Under the pieces are notes generated by a model. It worked only from the letters and a program-made list of their open reading frames with translations. It was not told the DNA's origin and did not search any database. DNA of 64,000 nucleotides, from assembly GCA_963842795.1 (NCBI GenBank), contig CAWJHV010000015.1:186001-250000 (forward strand), given 5' to 3'. The stretch comes from WHSW01 sp963842795. GTDB taxonomy: Bacteria > Actinomycetota > Thermoleophilia > Solirubrobacterales > 70-9. A program made the translations under genes and the position numbers. Below, one piece after another: positions 16,310 to 25,012 of the stretch (positions are counted from its first letter, which is position 1; each line of letters begins with the position of its first letter).

Positions 16310-19300
16310 CTCGAGGGCAGCTCTCGCTCGCCGACCTCGAGCCGGAGGCGGCCGCCGCCGCGGTCCCGGTCGCCCGCCGCGGCCGGAGCCGACCCCCGAG
16401 CAGCCCGCCGCGATCGCCGCCCGCGACCGCGACGCCTTCCTCGAGGCCGGCGCCGGCACCGGCAAGACGACGCGTGCTCGTCGACCGCTACTGCGCCGCG
16501 GTCGAGCGACGACGGCGTCGGGGTCGACCGGCTGCTCGCGTTCACCTTCACCGAGCGCGCCGCGGCCGAGATGCGGACCGGGTCCGCGCGCGAGCTCACC
16601 CGGCGCTCGCGCGCGGCGCGCGAGCGCGGCGACGCCGGCACGCGCGCGACGAGCTGCGCGGCGCTCGCGCGCGCGACCGAGCGCGCCTGGGTGATGACGA
16701 TCCACGCCTTCTGCCGGCGGCTGCTCGCGACGCACCCGCTCGCCGCCGGGCTCGATCCGCGCTTCCGGGTCCTCGACGCAGGCCGAGGCCGCGCGGCTGC
16801 GCGAGCCGCGCCTTCCGCGAGACGCTCGACGCGCTGCTCGCGCGCGGCGACGCCGAGCGTCGCCCGGGCCGCGGCCGCGTACCGAGCCCTGGCGGCTGCG
16901 GCGATGACGCTCGCCGCCCACGAGCGGCTGCGCAGCCAGGGGATGATCGAGCCGCGGCTGCCGGCGGTCGGCGACCCGGTGCAGTCGCCGAAGGCGAGGG
17001 ACGAGGCGCGCGACGCTCACCCCGGCGGAGGTCGCCGCGGCGATCGCCGCGCGGGCGGCGCTCGAGCGCCTCCTCGAGGCGTTCACGCGCCGCTACGAGG
17101 AGCTGAAGGAGGAGCGCTCGGCGCTCGACTTCGCCGACCTCGAGCTGCGGGCGCTCGAGCTGCTGCGCGAGCCCGGCGCTCGGCGACGCTCTGGCGCGAG
17201 CGCTTCGACCACGTCATGGTCGACGAGTTCCAGGACACCAACCGGGTCCAGCTCGAGCTGGTCGAGGCGCTGCGCGGGCCCGAGACCAGCGTCTTCATGG
17301 TCGGCGACGAGCTCCAGTCGATCTACCGCTTCCGCAACGCCGACCTCGAGGTGTTCCGCCGCGAGCGCGCGGCGCGCCGAGCGCCGACCCGGACCGCGAC
17401 GTGCTGCCGCTGCGCGGCAACTTCCGCTCGCGGCCGGAGGTGCTCGCCGCCGTCAACGCGTCGGCGGCGCGCTGCTCGACGGCTTCGCCGAGCTCGACCG
17501 CCGGCGCGCGGTCCCGGACGACGGGCCCGGGCGCCGGTCGAGCTGCTGCTGACGCTCGACGAGGGCAGGGCGCGGACGGCGCGCCGCTGGGACGCCGAGG
17601 ACATCGAGCTCGACCCGCCGCGCCGAGCGCCTCGCCGCCGAAGGTCGATCGCCGAGGCGCGCTTGCTCGCCGAGCGGCTGCGCGAGCTGGTCGACGCCGG
17701 CGAGGCCGAGCGCGGCGAGATCGTCGTCCTGCTGCGCGCGTTCACCCACGTCGACGCCTACGAGGAGGCGCTCGAGCGCGCCGGGCTGCGGCCCGTACGT
17801 GGTCGGCGGCCGCGGCTACTGGTCCCAGCAGCAGGTCGAGGACCTGCTCCGGCTGCTCGGCGTGGTCGCCAACCCGCTCGACGACGAGGTGCTGTTCGGC
17901 GCGCTCGCCTCGTCCGCCGTGCGGCGTCAGCCCCGACGCGCTCTGGCTGCTGCGCCAGGCGGCGCGCGGCGAGCACGGCGGCGCCCGGCACGTCTGGCCG
18001 GTGCTCGAGTGGCGCTTCGGCGGCGAGCGCGAGCCCGACGCAGGCCGAGCCGAGTGGCTCGACCGATCGAGCCGAGGACGCGCGCAGCGGCTCGAGCGCT
18101 TCTGCGCGCTCCTCGCGCGGCTGCGGGCCGAGGCGCCGCTGCTCGCGCTCGAGGAGCTGGTCGAGCGGACGATGACCGCGTTCGGCTACGACCTCGGCCT
18201 GCTCGCGCGCGCCCGGCGGGCGCGGGCGGATGGCGAACGTGCGCAAGCTGATGCGCCTCGCCCGCGAGTTCGAGGCGCACGAGGGCCGCGACCTGCGCGG
18301 CTTCCTCGCGCTCGCCGCGCGAGCAGCACCGAGCGCGACGAGCGCGAGGGCATGGCGGCGGTGCAGGCCGAGGGCCACGACGGCGTCCGGGTGATGACCG
18401 TCCACGCCGCCAAGGGGCTCGAGTTCCCGGTCGTCGCCGTCCCCGACCTCGGCCGCGGGCTCGGCGCCGGGCACGCGCGCGGCGACCTCGTGATCGGCCC
18501 GCCGCCGAGCCCGGCGACGACGGGCCGCGCGCGGTTCGGCATGCGGCTGGCGTTCGCCGGCGGCGAAGTCGTTCGGGCTCTGGGAGCTGGTCGACCTCAA
18601 CGACGCCGAGAGCGCCGCCGAGGCCGAGGAGGGCTGCCGGCTCGCCTACGTCGCCGCGTCCCGCGCCGAGGACCGGCTGATCCTGAGCGGCGTCTACAAG
18701 CCGCGGACCTCGAGCCGCGCCGACGAGCCGAAGCCGGCCGACACCGCCCTGCGGCGCCTGCTGCCCGCGCTTGCGGAGCGCGGCTGGGACGGCGGCGACG
18801 GGCGCTCGTCGACGCTCCCGGCGCCGCGGCCGATCGGCGCAGCCGAGCGGCTCGGCGACGCGCCGCGCTCGCGATCCGCATCTCCGAGCCGAGCCCCGAG
18901 CGCGCCGCCGAGCTCGTGCGACGCGCCGTCCGCCGCCCGAGCCCGAGCCGCTCGCGGGCGACGCGTGAGCCCGCCGCCGCTGCATCGCCGAGCGTCCGGC
19001 GCCGGTCCCGGTCGGCCACCTCTCCTACTCGGCGCTCGCCGCTTACGAGCGCTGCGGCTACCGCTTCTACGTCGAGCGGGTGCTCGGCGCGCGCGAGAGC
19101 CTGGCGGCGGCGGCCGGCCCGAGGCGACCGAGGACGCGCCCGAGCGCCGCCGACGCCGACGAGCTCGGCGACCCGAGGTCGCCGCGCGACCGCGCGCTCG
19201 GCTTCGGCAACGCCGTGCACGCGCGCGCTCGAGTGGAGCGCCGCGCACGGCTGGCGAGGCGCCGCCGGCGGAGCTGCTCGCGCGCCTGCTCGCGCGCGAG

Positions 19301-19832
19301 GGCCTCGGCGGCGACGCCGAGGCGCGCCGACGCGCCGCGGGCTGGTCGACGGCTGGCTCGGCTCGAGCCTGCTGCGCGCGAGCTCGCGCGGCGCGCCGGC
19401 GCAGGCCCGAGGTGCCGTTCGTGCTCGGGCTCGGCGGCGCCGTGGTCCGCGGCCAGATCGACCTGCTCGTCGCCGCCGCCGGCGACGGGGTCCCGACCGT
19501 CGTCGACTACAAGACCGACCGCCTCGCCGGCCGCGCGCCGGCCGAGCTCGCCGAGCGCTACCGCGCCCAGCGCGAGCTCTACGCGCTCGCCGCCGGGTCG
19601 CGCGCGACGGGGCGCGCGCGTGCGCCCACGTCTTCCTCGAGGCGCCCGACGACCCGGTCGACGAGACGCACGACGCCGCCGGAGCTCGCGGCGGCGCGCG
19701 AGCGCCTCGAGCGGCTGATCGCGGCGCATCGCGGCGGCGCGTTCGAGCGCCACCGCGAGCCCCACGCCGCGCTCTGCCTCGGCTGCCCGGCCGCCGCGCG
19801 GCTCTGCCGCGCCCGCCTGGCGGCCGCCGTGA
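16306..19832 (+). pseudogene. AddA-like UvrD/RecB helicase-nuclease subunit, heavily frameshifted
   Basis: Patching frames gives a superfamily 1A helicase. It has EAGAGTGKT (Walker A, about 16.45 kb), LLAFTFTERAAAEM, VMTIHAFCRRLL, VMVDEFQDTNRVQLELVEAL (Walker B, about 17.22 kb), VFMVGDELQSIYRFRNADL, VMTVHAAKGLEFPVVAV (about 18.39 kb) and YVAASRAEDRLILSG. A RecB-type nuclease follows with VVDYKTDRLAG (about 19.5 kb). The corrected length is about 1,170 residues, normal for AddA. It would unwind and degrade broken ends with the upstream AddB-like partner. Indels such as an extra G near 17.79 and 17.92 kb and a lost C near 17.46 kb break the frame many times. Confidence 0.8.
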
Positions 19833-20468
19833 GCGCAGGCCGACGGCCGAAGCCGAGCCGCGCCGCTGTGAGCGCCGTGAGCTCGCCGTCTTCGGCTACG
19901 CCTCGCTGGTCAGCGCCGCGAGCGCCGCGCAGACGCTCGGCCGCCCGGTCGGTCGCCGCGCTCGCCCGCCTGCGCGGCTGGCGGCGCGCGCTGGACGCTC
20001 GGCCGCGACAACCTGCGCCTCCGAGAAGACCTTCGCCCGCGCCGACGGCTCGCTGCCGCCGCTACTGCCTCGGCCTCAACATCGAGCCGAGCGGCGACGG
20101 CGCCGGCGCCGAACGGCGTCCTGATCGAGCTCACCGAGGCCGAGCTCGACCGCCTCGACCTGCGCGAGATCCGCTACGACCGCGTCGACGTCACCGAGCC
20201 GGACGATCGACGGCGGCGAGACGGCGCCCACGGCTTCGACCGGGTCGTCGCCTACACGCGCCAAGCCCGAGCACCACCACCCCGAGCCGCCGCCCGGCGC
20301 CGTGATCCTCGTCGACCTACCCGGCGGCGGTCGAGGCCGCCTTCGCCGAGCTCGGGCCCGGCCAGCTCGAGCTCTACCGCGCAGACGACCGGCCCGCCGC
20401 CGGTCGAGGTCGTCGAGGCGACGCTGGTCCGCGACCGGATCCCGCAGGGCAACCCGCGGGCGTGGTGA
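19829..20468 (+). CDS. Gamma-glutamylcyclotransferase-like protein, frameshifted
   Basis: Frame-corrected reading gives LAVFGYASLVS near the start, the YGS/YAS-type substrate loop of the GGCT fold. It is followed by CLGLNIEPSGDG, NGVLIELTEAELDRLDLRE and a C-terminus RIPQGNPRAW. The family cleaves gamma-glutamyl amides to 5-oxoproline. The GTG start overlaps the AddA-like stop as GTGA. At least four indels occur, continuing the error-dense block. The corrected length is about 210 residues. A stem-loop lies 17 bp past the stop. Function in amide turnover is family knowledge; the actual substrate is unknown. Confidence 0.6.
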
Positions 20469-20484
20469 GCCCCCGCGGCCGGCG

Positions 20485-20509
20485 GCGCCGCCTCAGGGCG
20501 AGGCGGCGC
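20485..20509. terminator. Stem-loop between convergent genes
   Basis: GCGCCGCCT and AGGCGGCGC form a nine-base-pair stem around a seven-base loop, just after the cyclotransferase stop and at the end of the convergent phosphoesterase. There is no T-run. It may be a bidirectional terminator. Confidence 0.4.
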
Positions 20510-21259
20510 GAGCGGCTGGACGTGCGAGGTGAGCTCGCCGTCGATCAGCAGGTGGACGACGAAAGCCGGGGCCTCGGCGGTGTCGCGATCTCGCCGGGCT
20601 CGAGCTCAAGCGCCGTCTGCAGGTAGGTGCTCGGCGCGACGAGGACCGAGCGCCCGCCGGCCTCGCCCGCGATCGCGCGGTGGATGTGCCCGGCGACGAT
20701 CCGCCGCACCTGCGCGTGCGGGCGACAGCTCGCGGAACGCCGGCGGTCGGCGTCGGGGAGGCCGATCTCGTCGAAGGCCGGGATGCCGGTGGGGATCGGC
20801 GGGTGGTGCATCGCGATCAGCGTCGGCGCGTCCCGGGCTCGGCGCCGAGCGCGCCTCCAGCCAGGCGAGCCGCCCGGCATCGAAGCGCTCCACCCTCCTC
20901 GCCCGGGACGATCGTGTCGAGCGTCAGCAGGCGCAGACCCCCGACCCGGCCGCGTACTGGATCGGCTCGGACCCCTCGCCGTCGAGATCGAACGCCGCCC
21001 GCAGCGGCTCGCGCTCGTCGTGGTTCCGGGGAGGACGTAAACCGGCGCCTCGAGCCTGGCGACGAGCGAGCCGACCAGCTCGTACTCGGCCGGAGCGGCG
21101 TGCTCGGAGAGGTCGCCGGAGACACGCACCGCGTCGGGCGCAGGCCCATCGACCGCACCTGCTCGACCGCGGCCTCGAGCGCGCGGCCGGATCGGCGCCG
21201 CCCCAATCGGCCCCGACGTGCGGGTCGCTGAACTGGACGACGACCAGCGGCCTGCTCAT
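20495..21259 (-). CDS. Metallophosphoesterase (CpdA/Icc-like), frameshifted
   Basis: Starts MSRPLVVVQFSDPHVGADWG with ATG at 21259, giving the D-x-H metal motif. Later motifs in shifted frames are PRNHDER (GN-H-D equivalent), LIAMHHPPIPTGIPAFDEIG (catalytic His pair) and RIVAGHIHRAI (GHxH). VLVAPSTYLQTALELEPGE near the C-terminus is characteristic of the class III cyclic-nucleotide phosphodiesterase group. The last segment, APAFVVHLLIDGELTSHV, needs a further frame change, so the stop is uncertain. It is cytoplasmic; the substrate could be cAMP or another phosphodiester. It converges with the cyclotransferase gene. Confidence 0.7.
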
Positions 21260-21393
21260 GGCTTCACCTGCAGCAACGGCCGGCACGCTAACCGTCTTGC
21301 CGCCCGGATGCGCGGATGCGGGCGATGTTCTGGATCTGGACGACCATCATCACCGGCGGGCTCGCGGTCATGATCGTCCTGCCACTGCTGGAA

Positions 21394-22080
21394 GTGAGGC
21401 GGCCGTCCGCGACAACAGTCTGCCTGTTCTTCGGGTTGCTGTTCCTCGCTGCGCTGGTCGGGCAGTCGTTCGCGGGGTACATCGCCCACAACGCACGAGC
21501 AGCTGGCGGAGGGCCAGCTGGGTGATCTAGCTGCGTCGGTTCGTAACGTCGGGAAGCTTCGCTGGTGCGATGTCGCGGAGAACTGGCAGAGCGAGTATCT
21601 GCAGTTCTCGCTGTACGTGCTGTCTACGGTCTGGCTGATGCAGCGCGGCTCACCGGAGTCCAAGAAGCTCGACGAGGCCCGACCGCGAGTCGCGACCAGG
21701 ACCAGAAGGTGGGCGAGCATGCCGCAGACGGACTCACCCGCGCTGGGCGCGGATCGGCGGAATGGCGGACCGAGCATGTACTCGAACTCGCTCGCTGGTC
21801 GTGATGGCCGCGATCTTTGTCGGGTCTTGGCTCGGCGCAGTCGGTTGCCGGCTGGGTGGCCTTCGACGAGGAGCCTGGCGCAGCACGGCGAGCACGCCGT
21901 CGAGCTGGCTCGAGTACGTCGACTAACGCCGACTTCTGGGCCCGCAGCCTGCAGAACTGGCAGTCGGAGTTCCTGGCCGTCGGCTCGATGGGGGTCTTCG
22001 CGATCTATCTGCGACAGCGCGGCTCCAGCGAATCGAAGCCGGTCGGCGAACCGCACGGCAGAACGGGCATCGAGGGCTGA
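21394..22080 (+). CDS. Duplicated DUF6766-type membrane protein, frameshifted
   Basis: Two copies of one module are readable. The first has LFFGLLFLAALVGQSFAGYI, then ENWQSEYLQFSLYVLSTVWL and MQRGSPESKK. The second has AAIFVGSWLAQSVAGWVAFD, then LQNWQSEFLAVGSMGVFAIY and LRQRGSSESKP. Each has two membrane helices flanking an N-W-Q-S-E-(F/Y)-L motif and a final RGSxESK, the signature I recall for DUF6766. Indels occur near the start and between modules. A short hydrophobic reading frame (MRAMFWIWTTIITGGLAVMI, from 21316) runs into it and may be a separate one-helix peptide. Neighbours are stress genes. Function is unknown. Confidence 0.6.
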
Positions 22081-22115
22081 GACGGTCGGGGTCGGGGCCG
22101 CCGCGAAGACGTCGC

Positions 22116-22387
22116 TCAGTCGCCGCGGCACCAGCGTCCACGCGTGGCGACCGACTTCCCGGCCTCCTTCGCAGCGTTCCGGCCGCCTTCGCCGCCGAGG
22201 TCAGGCCACCGATCGCCGAGCCGGCGGCGCGCTTGGCCTGATCGAGGCTCTCGGCGGCTGCGTTGCCCTGACGGGTCGAGGCGGCCTTCGTGCCTCGGGT
22301 CTGCGATTCGGACCTGACCTTGTTGCGCTCGCGGGTGGCGGCGGCCTTCTTAGCCGCCGCGCTGCGATCCGCCTTCGTCTGCGCCAT
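22116..22387 (-). CDS. Small Lys/Ala-rich basic protein, one frameshift
   Basis: The protein starts MAQTKADRSAAAKKAAATRE and is rich in Ala, Lys and Arg (NKVRSESQTRGTKAAS; LDQAKRAAGSAIGGLTSAAK). One indel near 22180 leads to the ending AAKEAGKSVATR before the stop at 22116, about 90 residues in all. It resembles histone-H1-like or DNA-compacting tail proteins found among actinobacterial stress genes. No defined domain is seen. ATG at 22387 follows a GGAGA-like ribosome site. Confidence 0.55.
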
Positions 22388-22434
22388 GAGTGGTCTCCTA
22401 GGTTCGTGTGGGTTGCGGGAAACCGGTGTTACCC

Positions 22435-22459
22435 GGATAGACGCGTCCGAATCGGGTAG
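22435..22459 (+). promoter_or_regulatory. Stress-type promoter candidate (weak -35)
   Basis: GGATAG, 13 bp, then GGGTAG, ending 10 bp before the ATG of the RsbW-like gene. The -10-like element is identical to that of the other stress promoters; the -35 is poor. Confidence 0.35.
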
Positions 22460-22469
22460 CCGATGTGCG

Positions 22470-22856
22470 ATGGAACTAACGCGGACGATCGAGAACACGC
22501 GGGTTGCCCCCGCGCTGGCGCGTGCAGCATCCGCGAACTCGCGGACGCGATGCCCGCGGCGACCTACCTGGACCTACGGACCGTACTCACCGAGCTCGTG
22601 TCGAACGCGGTCCAGTTCGGCCCTCCCGCGCCCATCCGCGTCCGGGTCGCTGTCCGGGGCGACGGCGTGATCCACGGCGAGGTCGCCGATCACGGTGACG
22701 GAGAAATCGAGATCGACCGCAACCGCCCGCTCGAGCGCGGCGGCCTCGGGCTGCAGATCGTCGATGCGCTGTGCTCGTGGTGGTGGTCGCCGCGCGGAAG
22801 TGGGCGAGTCCGGTTCGAGATAGAGCCGGAGGGAGAAGCGAGCCCCCCGGTCATAA
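22470..22856 (+). CDS. RsbW-like HATPase (anti-sigma/serine kinase fold), frameshifted
   Basis: A GHKL ATPase-domain protein of about 128 residues. It has an N-box LTELVSNAVQFG, a G1 box VADHGDGEIE and a G2-like GGLGLQIVDALC. Single-domain proteins of this type usually bind sigma factors or anti-anti-sigma partners in SigB/SigF-like partner switching. The start MELTRTIENTRVAPALAR (ATG at 22470) and the body SIRELADAMPAATY lie in different frames, with an indel near 22532. The 3' end is also shifted; a TAA at 22854 is the likeliest stop. Its own upstream GGGTAG box suggests it belongs to the regulon it may control. Confidence 0.6.
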
Positions 22857-22871
22857 ACATCGAGCTCCGGC

Positions 22872-23087
22872 TCAGCTCTTTGAACCGGACTTCTTGCCGC
22901 CCTCACGGCCCGCGGCGCGCTTCTGCGACTTGCTTCCGCCGCTGCCCTTGCCGCTCTTCTTGCCGCCCTTGCTGGAGGCGTTCGGCGAGTTCGCGATCGA
23001 CGCCGCGCGCTGCTTGCTCATGCCCTTCTTGCGCAGGCCCTCGTACTGCTTGTCATCCTTGACGCTCGGTCCGTGGTCCTTGGCCAT
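22872..23087 (-). CDS. Small basic stress protein, 71 aa, Gly/Lys/Ser-rich tail
   Basis: Begins MAKDHGPSVKDDKQYEGLRK, then GMSKQRAASIANSP, followed by a repetitive GGKK/GSGGSK tail. This N-terminus is a widespread short actinobacterial family (DUF7218-like, as I recall) of unknown function, often found near stress genes. The frame is intact. It converges with the RsbW-like gene. No catalytic motif is seen; the tail suggests nucleic acid contact. Confidence 0.75.
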   Translation of the reverse strand: MAKDHGPSVKDDKQYEGLRKKGMSKQRAASIANSPNASSKGGKKSGKGSGGSKSQKRAAGREGGKKSGSKS

Positions 23088-23098
23088 CCCGCATCTCG

Positions 23099-23122
23099 GT
23101 TTCATCGGCTCGAGGTGGGTAG
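23099..23122 (+). promoter_or_regulatory. Stress-type promoter, FAD-Rieske gene
   Basis: GTTTCA, 12 bp, GGGTAG, ending 10 bp before the ATG at 23133. GTTTCA matches the classical SigB-like GTTT half better than its neighbours do. Confidence 0.5.
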
Positions 23123-23132
23123 TCCGACTCAG

Positions 23133-24618
23133 ATGAGCCAGGAGACCGCATCGGCTCGCCGTGGCACGACGATCCGGGCACTCCGGCCGGCCCTCGCTGG
23201 CGAGATCGAGGTCGACGTCGCCGTGGTCGGCGCCGGGATCGTCGGCCTGACGACCGCGCTCCTCCTCCAGCGACGCGGAGCCACGGTGGCGGTCCTCGAG
23301 GCGAGGGAGGTCGCCGCCGCCGCCAGCGGCAACAACACGGCCAAGGTCAGCTCGCTCCAGGGGCTCGCGTACTCGAAGCTTGTCGCGCGGGACCTCGAGG
23401 CCGCCACTGACTACGCGCGCGCCAACGAGCGCGGGATCGACGTGATCTCGGCGCTCGCCGAGGAGCTGGCGATCGGTGCTGGCTTCCGGCGCGTCGTCCA
23501 ACTACACGTACGCCGAGAACCGGAGAGACCGGGCCGAGATCGAGCGCGAGGTTGAGGCCGCCCGCGCCGCGGGCCTCGATGCGCACTTCTGGACGAGCAC
23601 CCCGCTGCCGTTCGAGGCCTGCGCGGTCCGCCTGGACGACAGGTCGAGTTCGACCCGGTGGCCTACCTCCGGGGCTTGGCCGACGCGACGGCGGCCCCGA
23701 GGGACCGGCGGGCTTCGAGCGGGCTCGCGTGCGCTCGATCGATGGCGGTACGGTGCGCACCGACGAGGGAACGGTGCGCGCGGACCGGGTCGTGCTCGCC
23801 ACGCATCTGCCGATCGTCGATCACGTCGGACTGTTCGCCCGGGCCGAGCCGCAGGCGTCCTTCGCGGTCACCGCGCGCGTACCGGGCCCCGCGCCCGAGG
23901 GCATGTTCATCGATGCTGCGGGCGAGAACTCGCTGCGCGCGCTTGAATTCAGGCGACGGGGGCCTGCTGATCGTCGCGGGTCAGGGTAGACGCCTGGGGA
24001 CGGGAGACGCCAGCAGCAGGTCGCAGGCCCTGGAGCAATATGCGCGGCGCGTTCGGCGCCCGAGAATTCGTGCATCGCTGGGGCGCACACGACTTCGTCA
24101 CCGAGGACCGCCTGCCCTTCGTCGGGCCTATCGGCTTCCGATCCGACCGGACGCTCACCGCGACCGGGATGAACAAGTGGGGGCTGGCCCTGGGGACGGC
24201 CTGCGCGGAAACGCTCGCCGCTTCGATCGCCGACGGCGGGCGCGGCGGCCGGACGAGCTTCGACACCCGTCGCCTTCCGCGCCCCAGGTCGCTGGCGACG
24301 CTGGCTCGCCACGGCGCGGAGACCGCGGTCCACTTGGTGGGCGATCGACTCAAGCGGGCCTCCGCGAGCGAGTCGGGCGCGACGAAGGGGCGATCGTCGG
24401 CGCCGGCGTCCGGCAGCGCGCCGCCTACCGCGACCGCGACGGCCGGCTGCACGAGCTCTCGGCGCGCTGCACGCACCTCGGTTGCATCGTGGCCTTCAAC
24501 CGGGCGACCAGGACCTGGGACTGCCCCTGTCACGGCTCGAGGTTCGACGTCGACGGGTCGGTGCTGGAAGGGCCGGCGACCAGCCCGCTCGAGCACAAGC
24601 CCAGTAGCGACGGACTGA
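23133..24618 (+). CDS. FAD-dependent oxidoreductase with C-terminal Rieske domain, frameshifted
   Basis: The N-terminal half is a DAO-type flavoenzyme: VDVAVVGAGIVGLTTALLLQ (Rossmann GxGxxG) and SGNNTAKVSSLQGLAYSKLV, with a FAD-proximal loop, then WGAHDFVTEDRLPFVGPIG and TATGMNKWGLALGTACAE. The C-terminus is a Rieske 2Fe-2S domain with CTHLGCIVAFN and CPCHGSRFD (C-x-H...C-x2-H). Such fusions are thought to pass electrons from substrate oxidation to the cluster. The frame breaks at about 23490, 23640, 23950, 24040 and 24390. The likely stop is TGA at 24618. A stress-type promoter precedes it and a strong stem-loop follows. The substrate is unknown. Confidence 0.75.
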
Positions 24619-24630
24619 GGGGCGAAACGG

Positions 24631-24657
24631 ACGAGGGGCCCCCGCCGGGCCCCTCGT
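24631..24657. terminator. Strong GC stem-loop between convergent genes
   Basis: ACGAGGGGCCC pairs perfectly with GGGCCCCTCGT around a five-base loop. It lies between the convergent FAD-Rieske and CsbD genes. There is no T-run, as usual in high-GC genomes. Confidence 0.65.
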
Positions 24658-24693
24658 CCTCGCACGACGCAGCATCCGTGCCGCGGCGACGGG

Positions 24694-24882
24694 TCAGGTC
24701 TTGCGCTCGAGGTCCGCGACCTCCGCGGCCTTCTCGTCTGCGCGCTCCTCGGCGCGGTCGAGCTCCTCCTTCTTCTCACCCTTGCGCTCCTCCTGCAGAC
24801 CCTCGCGGCGGGTCTCGGAGTCGTTGGTGAGGTCGCCGACGACCTGCTTGGCCTTGCCGGTGACCTTGTCGGTGATGCCCAT
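24694..24882 (-). CDS. CsbD-like general stress protein
   Basis: A 62-residue hydrophilic protein, MGITDKVTGKAKQVVGDLTN, the CsbD signature (DK..GKAKQ..G). It is followed by a charged helical tail (RKGEKKEELDRAEERADEKA). CsbD proteins are SigB-controlled in Bacillus and of unknown biochemical role. A GTTAGC-N12-GGGTAG promoter lies 38 bp upstream on the same strand, and a GGAGG ribosome site precedes the start. Confidence 0.9.
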   Translation of the reverse strand: MGITDKVTGKAKQVVGDLTNDSETRREGLQEERKGEKKEELDRAEERADEKAAEVADLERKT

Positions 24883-24920
24883 ACGGGCCTCCTTCGATTC
24901 GATTTCGGTGTCCCTGGGGT

Positions 24921-24944
24921 CTACCCGCTGAGCGGACCGCTAAC
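24921..24944 (-). promoter_or_regulatory. Stress-type promoter, CsbD
   Basis: On the minus strand: GTTAGC, 12 bp, GGGTAGAC. It is back to back with the promoter of the dehydrogenase, only six bases away. Confidence 0.6.
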
Positions 24945-24950
24945 TGCCCC

Positions 24951-24975
24951 GTTAGCGCGCCACCACCCCGGGTAG
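24951..24975 (+). promoter_or_regulatory. Stress-type promoter, Zn-dehydrogenase
   Basis: GTTAGC, 13 bp, GGGTAGAC, the same boxes as the CsbD promoter. It ends 37 bp before the ATG at 25013. Confidence 0.6.
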
Positions 24976-25012
24976 ACCGGCGACCGCGGCACCGACGAGG
25001 CGAAAGGACGCA

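Noticed and set aside
13224..19832. Programmed frameshifting in the AddAB-like genes
   Set aside because: Far too many shifts in both directions, without a recurrent slippery site and stem. Sequencing indels or decay are simpler.
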